From assembly GCA_040387055.1 (NCBI GenBank), contig JAZKEM010000254.1, positions 1 through 11,836 on the forward strand: a stretch of DNA of 11,836 bases, given 5' to 3'. The position numbers were made by a program, and so were the translations under genes. Source of the stretch: Stenotrophobium sp040387055. Its GTDB lineage: Bacteria; Pseudomonadota; Gammaproteobacteria; Nevskiales; Nevskiaceae. A model generated the notes under the pieces. The model searched no databases and was not told the DNA's origin. It worked only from the letters and a program-made list of their open reading frames with translations. Shown in pieces: positions 1 to 5,004 of this stretch (its first letter is position 1; each line of letters begins with the position of its first letter).

Positions 1-242
1 TGTTCGTCAACACGCCAATGGTGCGTCAGTTTGAGAACCAGCCAGAGTCCGCCAAGAAAATGGGCGTGCGCCTCACCGCAGAAGATATTGCAGCGGTGGT
101 GTGGAAGGGCGCGACACGTCCAACGTGGATGACGCCGGTGCACTACTACCCAGGTTTGCAGACTTTCCTGATGCATCTGCTGACCAAGATCACGCCGTCG
201 TTCCTTAACCGCATCGTCGTTAAAAAACTTTCCGGATACTGA
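1..242 (+). CDS. Short-chain dehydrogenase/reductase, C-terminal part (5' end outside window)
   Basis: The open frame enters from the left edge (first full codon at base 3) and ends at TGA 240-242, giving about 79 residues. It opens with FVNTPM, which matches the conserved SDR segment after the cofactor-binding fold (usually PGxVxTPM). LTAEDIAAVVWKGA follows, the typical 'xxpedvA' helix near the end of SDR proteins. The Rossmann nucleotide-binding motif and the YxxxK catalytic pair would lie upstream and cannot be checked. The tail is rich in aromatic and hydrophobic residues (HYYPGLQTFLMHLLTK) and could mediate membrane or lipid association. Substrate is unknown. The next gene, a hydrolase, begins 10 bases downstream, so the two are probably cotranscribed. 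The family call is fairly safe; any specific activity is not. Confidence 0.8.
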   Translation, partial: FVNTPMVRQFENQPESAKKMGVRLTAEDIAAVVWKGATRPTWMTPVHYYPGLQTFLMHLLTKITPSFLNRIVVKKLSGY

Positions 243-252
243 GAGTACGGAT

Positions 253-1038
253 ATGGGATACCCAGTCGTTTTTATTCATGGCATGTGGTGCACAGGCGCT
301 CACTGGAAGCGCGTCACCGATCAGATGGCGCCGCGTGGCTACGATTGTCACGCGATCACTTTGCCGGGGCATGAGCCCACGGCAGATCAACCGATCACGG
401 TTGGGCCGCTGAGCCTGAAGAGTTATCTGGCTTACATCGAAGACTACATCGCACGCCAAAACTTCAAACAGCCACCGATCATCATTGGTCACTCGATGGG
501 CGGTTTGCTGGCACAGCAGCTCGCTGCGCGTACGCGGCCTTTAGCGCTCGTACTGCTAACGCCTGCGCCACCGGCCGGTATTTTCGCGTTGTCGTGGACC
601 AACATCATGGCCTTCTGGCGTGTGTTGTTGGCTTGGGGCGGTTGGCGCAAACCACATAAGCCGTCGTTTGAAAAGACGCAATCGTACGTGTTCAACACCG
701 TGCCACAGGAACAGCATCGAGCGGGCTACGAATCGATGGTGCACGAGTCTGGCCGCGTGGTGTACGAGATCGGTTTGTGGCCTCTCGATTTCACGCGCGC
801 ATCAGAGGTTGATGAAACGGCTGTGCGTTGCCCGGTGTATGTCGTCAGTGCAGAAAAAGACAAACTGACGCCACCGAAAGTGGTGCGTAGAGTCGCTGCC
901 TTATATCCGGCAGCGTCGCAACGGTATTACATGAATCGTGGTCACTGGGTGATCGACGACGAAGAAACCGAGGAGATGGTCAACGGCATCATTAGTTGGC
1001 TGCGTCCTTTTGAACATCGAGTGACTCGCGGTTCATGA
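253..1038 (+). CDS. Alpha/beta-fold hydrolase
   Basis: This 261-residue protein has the normal length for a single-domain alpha/beta hydrolase and no obvious signal peptide, so it is probably cytoplasmic. The oxyanion-hole strand reads VVFIHGMW (residues 5-12). The nucleophile elbow is GHSMGG with Ser81, the acid is probably Asp203 in SAEKDKLTPP, and the base is His231 in NRGHWVIDD, so a full catalytic triad is present. The residue after the oxyanion HG and the bulky cap region (about 110-190, rich in Trp and Phe) suggest a hydrophobic substrate such as an ester or acyl thioester, but this cannot be decided from sequence. The start ATG lies 10 bases after the upstream SDR stop, preceded by only a weak purine stretch (GAGAG), so coupling to that gene is likely. 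The gene ends inside a perfect 12-bp palindrome. Confidence 0.85.
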   Translation: MGYPVVFIHGMWCTGAHWKRVTDQMAPRGYDCHAITLPGHEPTADQPITVGPLSLKSYLAYIEDYIARQNFKQPPIIIGHSMGGLLAQQLAARTRPLALVLLTPAPPAGIFALSWTNIMAFWRVLLAWGGWRKPHKPSFEKTQSYVFNTVPQEQHRAGYESMVHESGRVVYEIGLWPLDFTRASEVDETAVRCPVYVVSAEKDKLTPPKVVRRVAALYPAASQRYYMNRGHWVIDDEETEEMVNGIISWLRPFEHRVTRGS

Positions 1039-1053
1039 CGCGTCATTGCGTCA
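1035..1053. promoter_or_regulatory. Palindrome plus third half-site upstream of the TonB-type operon
   Basis: A perfect 12-bp palindrome, ATGACGCGTCAT, spans 1035-1046 and includes the hydrolase stop codon. The half-site GCGTCA occurs again in direct orientation at 1048-1053, so there are three TGACGC/GCGTCA units within 18 bases. A near-palindrome follows at 1057-1071 (GCGC, CATATG, A, GCGC). This is the only spacer ahead of the six-gene operon, so an operator or activator site is plausible. No regulator is recognised and no convincing -35/-10 pair was found. Confidence 0.3.
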
Positions 1054-1083
1054 CATGCGCCATATGAGCGCCTTATAGCGTTA

Positions 1084-1102
1084 GACCCGCGTGCGGCGGG
1101 TC
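1084..1102 (+). promoter_or_regulatory. Hairpin immediately before the ribosome binding site of the DUF3450 gene
   Basis: GACCCGC (1084-1090) pairs perfectly with GCGGGTC (1096-1102) around the loop GTGCG. The next base begins the Shine-Dalgarno sequence GAGGAG (1103-1108), which lies 5 bases before ATG 1114. No T-run follows, so this is not a normal intrinsic terminator for the hydrolase gene. A GC-rich stem abutting the ribosome binding site could affect translation, or could stabilise the 5' end of the operon transcript. The function is inferred only from position. Confidence 0.35.
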
Positions 1103-1113
1103 GAGGAGATGGA

Positions 1114-1953
1114 ATGTTTTATAAAAATAAACCAAAAATAAAACAGAAAGAGGCCAAAGGATTGGCAAAGCGAGGGAGATCAAAATCTCGCATGCGCGGC
1201 TGGTCTTACTTTGTGTTGCTTGCCATGTTGGCGGGCAGCGTGCAGTTGATCGCAAGAGCGGCAGATCCTGTGGGTCAAGCGATTGATGCTTCACAGGCTG
1301 CGAACAATGCGTCCAAGGCTTCGCAGCAGCGCGTGAATAGCACCGATGACCAAACCAAGCAGATGCTTGAGCGTTATCGTGCTGCAACGTGGCAGGCGCA
1401 GCAGCTCAATGTCTACGCGCAGCAGCTAGAAGAAATCGCTGGCCAGCAAGACGCTGAAAAAGTCTCGCTGCAACGTCAGCTCGTAGAAATGGATAACACC
1501 GACCGCGAAATCATGCCGCTGATGCTGCGCATGCTGAACAGTCTGGAAAAGTTTGTTTCATTGGATTTGCCCTTCCTCAAGCAAGAGCGCAAAGACCGCA
1601 TCGCTTCGCTCAAGCGCTTGATGGCAGATCCTGAAGCCAACACTTCTGAAAAATACAAACGCATCCTCGAAGCCTATTCAATCGAAGCGGACTACGGCCG
1701 CACGCTCGGTGTTGAGCGCGCAGACGTGGATGGCAAGGTTGTCGATATTCTTCATGTTGGCCGCACGGCGTTGTTCTTCCTCAGCATTGATGGCGATGCC
1801 GCAGGTCGTTGGGATGCCAATGCAGGCAAGTGGGAAGCGCTGGATCATGGCTATGTGAAGAGTGTGCGCCAAGGTATGCGTATCGCCCGTGAACAAACTG
1901 CGGCGGATCTGCTCACCTTGCCGATGCCAACTCCGGCCGGAGCAGCCAAATGA
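1114..1953 (+). CDS. DUF3450 family periplasmic coiled-coil protein of a TonB2/TtpC-type system
   Basis: This 279-residue protein has the length and layout of DUF3450 proteins, which are nearly always encoded just before the TolQ/ExbB-like gene of TonB2-type operons. A hydrophobic segment (about 30-47) ends in ARA at 47-49, a good signal-peptidase site, so the mature protein should begin around Ala50 in the periplasm. Residues 52-130 are Gln/Ala/Glu-rich helix, probably coiled coil. The conserved-looking middle includes MPLMLRMLNSLEKFVSLDLPFL and the C-terminal half includes VDILHVGRTALFFLS. ATG 1114 is chosen because GAGGAG stands 5 bases upstream. An in-frame ATG at 1192 (Met27) would give a normal-length signal peptide but has a poor ribosome binding site. 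The first 26 residues carry 11 Lys/Arg and are A-rich at the DNA level. The stop overlaps the next start as ATGA. The exact role of the family is not established. Confidence 0.85.
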   Translation: MFYKNKPKIKQKEAKGLAKRGRSKSRMRGWSYFVLLAMLAGSVQLIARAADPVGQAIDASQAANNASKASQQRVNSTDDQTKQMLERYRAATWQAQQLNVYAQQLEEIAGQQDAEKVSLQRQLVEMDNTDREIMPLMLRMLNSLEKFVSLDLPFLKQERKDRIASLKRLMADPEANTSEKYKRILEAYSIEADYGRTLGVERADVDGKVVDILHVGRTALFFLSIDGDAAGRWDANAGKWEALDHGYVKSVRQGMRIAREQTAADLLTLPMPTPAGAAK

Positions 1954-3293
1954 AAAAACTTCTCTTCATTGCTGCACTGAGCTTTAGCGCTGTTGTGCAA
2001 GCCGCTCCGCAGGGCCTCGACGAACTTCTCAAACAAGTGCAGCAGGGTAGTCAAGCCTCTGCAAAGATGAACGCAGAACGTGAAGCACGTTTCATGCGTG
2101 ACAAAAACGAACAAGCCGCGATGCTGGCAAAAGCAGAAGCAGATTTGGCTGCAGCCAATGCACGTATCTCACGTGTCAAAGGTCGTTACGACGCCTCTCA
2201 GGCTGAAATCAAAGCGCTCAAAGAAAAGCTGCAGACTCGCGTTGGTGATACTGGTCAGATGTATGCCTCAGTGCGTCAGGCTGCCGGAGATTTCCGCGGA
2301 GCCGCTGCTGGCTCACTGGTGACTGCACAGTATCCACAGCGTATCGATCTGCTTGAAGATTTGATGAAGGGCACCGAATTACCTAGCGTCGCCAAGCTGG
2401 AAAAGTTCTGGTTCTTGCTGCAACAAGAAATGACGGAAGGCGGCAAAGTTGCACGCTTCTCCGCCGAGGTTGTTGATGAAGACGGCGCACGTGCAAAAGC
2501 AGATGTGATTCGTATCGGCGTGTTTGATGCGTTTGCTGACGGCCAGTATCTGGCGATGCAAACAGACGGCTCATTGTCTGTACTGCCACGTCAGCCGGGC
2601 CACGGCGCAACCGGTCTCGCAAAATCATTTGCCAAGAGCAGCGATCCAATCGAACCGATCATCGTTGATCCTTCTCACGGCACCTTGCTCGCTTTGGAAT
2701 CCGCTCGCCCCACCATTGGCGAGCGTCTCCACATGGGTGGCTTTGTTGGTTACGTCATCATCTTCATTGGTCTGGTCGGTGCAGCGATTGCGGCTTATCA
2801 GCTGACCTTCCTGATCAAGGTAGGCCGTCTGATCCATCTTCAGCTCGCGAATCTTCGTCAGCCTAATCTCGACAATCCGCTGGGCCGCGTACTGTCATGC
2901 CTTACCGATGAAATCAGCGCAGACCCGGAAGTGGTTGAGCTGCATGTGTCAGAAGCCGTGCTGCGTGAAACGCCGAAGATCGAACGCTTCCAAGGTTTGA
3001 TTCGCTTGATCGTTGCGGCAGGTCCTTTGCTGGGCTTGTTGGGAACCGTCATCGGCATGATCGAAACCTTCCAGGTGATTACGGAAGTCGGCGCGGGTGA
3101 TCCCAAGGTGATGGCAGGCGGTATCTCGCAAGCCATGATCGCCACTGTGCTGGGTCTCGGCATCGCGATTCCTTTGTTGTTCGTTAACACCTTGCTGATG
3201 TCGCGCTCACGCGCACTCGTGCAAATTCTCGACGAGCAAAGCGCGGGCATGCTCGCGCAGCGTATGGAGACGGCGCGTGCAGCTAACGCTTGA
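1950..3293 (+). CDS. TtpC-like MotA/TolQ/ExbB proton-channel protein with N-terminal periplasmic extension
   Basis: This 447-residue protein is far longer than a standard ExbB or TolQ (about 230), which matches TtpC, the extra subunit of Vibrio TonB2 systems. A signal peptide (MKKLLFIAALSFSAVVQA, residues 1-18) is followed by a charged Ala/Glu/Lys/Gln coiled coil (about 25-100) and a globular periplasmic part to about 255. The channel domain follows: TM1 about 263-286 (GYVIIFIGLVGAAIAAY), a cytoplasmic loop, TM2 about 350-370 with the signature GPLLGLLGTVIGMIETF, and TM3 about 395-418 (GISQAMIATVLGLGIAIP). It should form part of the inner-membrane motor that converts proton flow into force on TonB, with the extension reaching towards periplasmic partners. 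It overlaps the DUF3450 stop by 4 bases and the next gene by 17, indicating tight translational coupling. The assignment to the TtpC-like class is strong. Confidence 0.92.
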   Translation: MKKLLFIAALSFSAVVQAAPQGLDELLKQVQQGSQASAKMNAEREARFMRDKNEQAAMLAKAEADLAAANARISRVKGRYDASQAEIKALKEKLQTRVGDTGQMYASVRQAAGDFRGAAAGSLVTAQYPQRIDLLEDLMKGTELPSVAKLEKFWFLLQQEMTEGGKVARFSAEVVDEDGARAKADVIRIGVFDAFADGQYLAMQTDGSLSVLPRQPGHGATGLAKSFAKSSDPIEPIIVDPSHGTLLALESARPTIGERLHMGGFVGYVIIFIGLVGAAIAAYQLTFLIKVGRLIHLQLANLRQPNLDNPLGRVLSCLTDEISADPEVVELHVSEAVLRETPKIERFQGLIRLIVAAGPLLGLLGTVIGMIETFQVITEVGAGDPKVMAGGISQAMIATVLGLGIAIPLLFVNTLLMSRSRALVQILDEQSAGMLAQRMETARAANA

Positions 3294-3834
3294 AACCTGG
3301 GTAGTGAACGGCCTGACTGCGCCGTTCCGCTCGATTCAAGATTTCTTTGATGCCGGTGGCCCGGTGTTGTGGCTGATCTTTGCCGCAGCGCTAGTGATGT
3401 GGACGCTGATCATCGAACGCTGGTGGTATTTCCGCGAAGTGTTTCCGCAAGAGCAGGAGCGTTTGCGTCACGAGTGGGGCCATCGCACCGATCGTCATTC
3501 TTGGTACGCACGCCGTGTGCGCGCCATGTTGATCTCGCAAGCCAACGTTGCAATGGGCGCAACCCTGCCGATCATGAGCGTGGTTATTCCAATGTGTCCC
3601 TTGCTGGGTTTGCTCGGCACCGTCGGCGGCATGTTGGAAGTATTTGATGTGATGACCATCCAAGGCACTGCCGACGCCGGCACCATGGCCAGCGGTGTTT
3701 CGCATGCGATGGTTGCAACCATGTCTGGTCTGGCTGTGAGCCTGTCCGGAATGTTTTTTGTTCACCACTTTCAAGCGCGTGTAACGCGCGAAACAGAGCG
3801 GCTTAATGACGTTCTCGCATACGAAGAGAAATAG
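3277..3834 (+). CDS. ExbB-like MotA/TolQ/ExbB proton-channel subunit (short form)
   Basis: This 185-residue protein matches the short ExbB2 type that accompanies TtpC. TM1 lies at about 30-48 (VLWLIFAAALVMWTLIIERWW), TM2 at about 98-121 with PLLGLLGTVGGMLEVF, and TM3 at about 142-163 (SHAMVATMSGLAVSLSG). It lacks the periplasmic extension of the preceding protein, so the operon encodes two distinct TolQ-family subunits. The chosen start is GTG 3277, inside the preceding gene; GGAG at 3265-3268 stands 8 bases upstream. An alternative in-frame GTG at 3304 has a weaker ribosome binding site. With the ExbD encoded 3 bases downstream it should form the proton-conducting motor in the inner membrane. 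Confidence in the family is very high; which TonB function it serves is inferred from the operon. Confidence 0.92.
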   Translation: MQLTLETWVVNGLTAPFRSIQDFFDAGGPVLWLIFAAALVMWTLIIERWWYFREVFPQEQERLRHEWGHRTDRHSWYARRVRAMLISQANVAMGATLPIMSVVIPMCPLLGLLGTVGGMLEVFDVMTIQGTADAGTMASGVSHAMVATMSGLAVSLSGMFFVHHFQARVTRETERLNDVLAYEEK

Positions 3835-3837
3835 CGC

Positions 3838-4245
3838 ATGAGAATTCGCCGACACGTCCATCAGCAGGAAGAAACCGGTATCGACTTAGCGCCGATGCTG
3901 GACTTCGTCATGAACCTGCTGATCTTCTTCATCATCACCGCTGCGTTCATTAGTGAGTCTGGTATTCGCGTGAACCGCCCAACAGCGCAGACCGCAACCA
4001 AAGAAGATCAGGCCAATGTGTTTATCGCCATCAGTGCCAATGGTGAAGTCTGGATTGATCGCCAGCATGTCGATATCCGCGCAGTGCGCGCCAACGTTCA
4101 ACGCCTGAAGGCTCAGCATCCCAAGATCACTGTGGTCATTCAGGCCGATAAAGATGCACGTGCAGGCCTGATGGTGGAGGCGATGGATCAGGTGCGTCTC
4201 GCAGGCGTTAAAGATGTCGCCATCGCAGCACAACCATCGAAATGA
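3838..4245 (+). CDS. ExbD/TolR-family biopolymer transport protein
   Basis: This 135-residue protein has the standard ExbD/TolR length and topology: a short cytoplasmic N-terminus, one membrane helix (about 20-40, PMLDFVMNLLIFFIITAAF) and a periplasmic domain. Asp22 in PMLDFVMNLLIFF sits at the place of the essential transmembrane Asp of ExbD (Asp25 in E. coli), which carries protons in the ExbB-ExbD motor. The periplasmic part contains ISANGEVWIDRQ, then ITVVIQADKDARAGLMVEAMDQVRLAGVKDVAIA, which is the typical ExbD ending. It follows the ExbB stop by 3 bases and precedes the TonB-like gene by 9, so it is cotranscribed with both. No truncation or missing key residue is seen. Confidence 0.94.
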   Translation: MRIRRHVHQQEETGIDLAPMLDFVMNLLIFFIITAAFISESGIRVNRPTAQTATKEDQANVFIAISANGEVWIDRQHVDIRAVRANVQRLKAQHPKITVVIQADKDARAGLMVEAMDQVRLAGVKDVAIAAQPSK

Positions 4246-4254
4246 TCTGATCCA

Positions 4255-5004
4255 GTGAAGTTTGCTCTTCCCAAAATACCTGCGCTCCGCCGCGCGTTCA
4301 CCGAACGGCGCTGGCTCAGCTCGTTTATCAGCGCCTTGCTGGTGGTGTTGGCGTTGTTCTGGATCATGCAGCGCATCATCAGCGCGCCAGAAGGTCAGGG
4401 CGAGGGCGAACTCGTTCTTGAAGGCATCAACGTCGTGGCGGCGAAAGAAGAAGCGCCACCGCCGCCAGACGAAATGTTCAAACCAGATTCTGCGCCACCG
4501 CCGCCACCTTCAGCGCCTCCCGCTTTAGCGCAGCCCAATATGCCGACAGTCGATATGCCGCTGGTGTCCGTGAGCACTACAAACATTGGCTCGGTGAGTG
4601 TGCCGGTGACTTTAGGCTCCGGCAGCATGAGCTTGGGTGGCAGCGGTGTGTTTGGTGGATTTGCTGGTGGTCGTGGTTCAGGTAATGGAGGCGGTGGTGG
4701 CGGCTATGGCACTGGCCAAGGTTTTAAAGGCAAACCACTCGTTCCCATTTCTACCGCACGTCCGCAGATGCCAGAGTGGGCTTGCAAGAAGAACATCAAA
4801 GGTTGGGTAGAAGTGGTGTTCACCGTAATGCCCAACGGCCGCGTACAAGACGTAAAAATTGTTGATGCTGATCCGCGCGGTGTTTACGAAGCTGCGGCGA
4901 TTGAGAGTGTCGGCAACTGGATTTATGAGGCATCCAAAATTGCACGCGAAGTAAAACAGCGTGTGGATATGGATCCCGCTGACTGCGCGTACAACTGGCG
5001 ATGA
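4255..5004 (+). CDS. TonB-family energy transducer
   Basis: This 249-residue protein has the three-part build of TonB: a basic cytoplasmic N-terminus, one signal-anchor helix (about 21-38) and a periplasmic Pro-rich stretch (67-97, EEAPPPPDEMFKPDSAPPPP) leading to a C-terminal domain (about 160-249). The C-terminal domain contains VEVVFTVMPNGRVQDVKIVD, the core beta-strand pattern of the TonB C-terminal fold. A Gly-rich linker (about 122-158, with GNGGGGGGYGTGQG) replaces the long EPKPEPKP rod of classical TonB. Cys177 and Cys244 bracket the C-terminal domain and could form a disulfide in the periplasm. The start is GTG 4255, 9 bases after the exbD stop; no upstream in-frame ATG exists and no clear Shine-Dalgarno is visible, so translation is probably coupled. 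The stop overlaps the next start as ATGA. It should carry force from the ExbB/ExbD motor to an outer-membrane or periplasmic partner. Confidence 0.9.
   Translation: MKFALPKIPALRRAFTERRWLSSFISALLVVLALFWIMQRIISAPEGQGEGELVLEGINVVAAKEEAPPPPDEMFKPDSAPPPPPSAPPALAQPNMPTVDMPLVSVSTTNIGSVSVPVTLGSGSMSLGGSGVFGGFAGGRGSGNGGGGGGYGTGQGFKGKPLVPISTARPQMPEWACKKNIKGWVEVVFTVMPNGRVQDVKIVDADPRGVYEAAAIESVGNWIYEASKIAREVKQRVDMDPADCAYNWR

Noticed and set aside
1039..1113. Possible Fur box or sigma-70 promoter ahead of the TonB-type operon.
   Set aside because: No match to the GATAATGATAATCATTATC-type pattern is visible. The TTGCGT and TATAGC hexamers are about 22 bases apart, too far for a normal promoter.
3391..3861. 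A 156-codon minus-strand open frame opposite the ExbB gene.
   Set aside because: It is antisense to clearly recognised ExbB coding sequence, with His/Gln-rich content and no ribosome binding site or domain.
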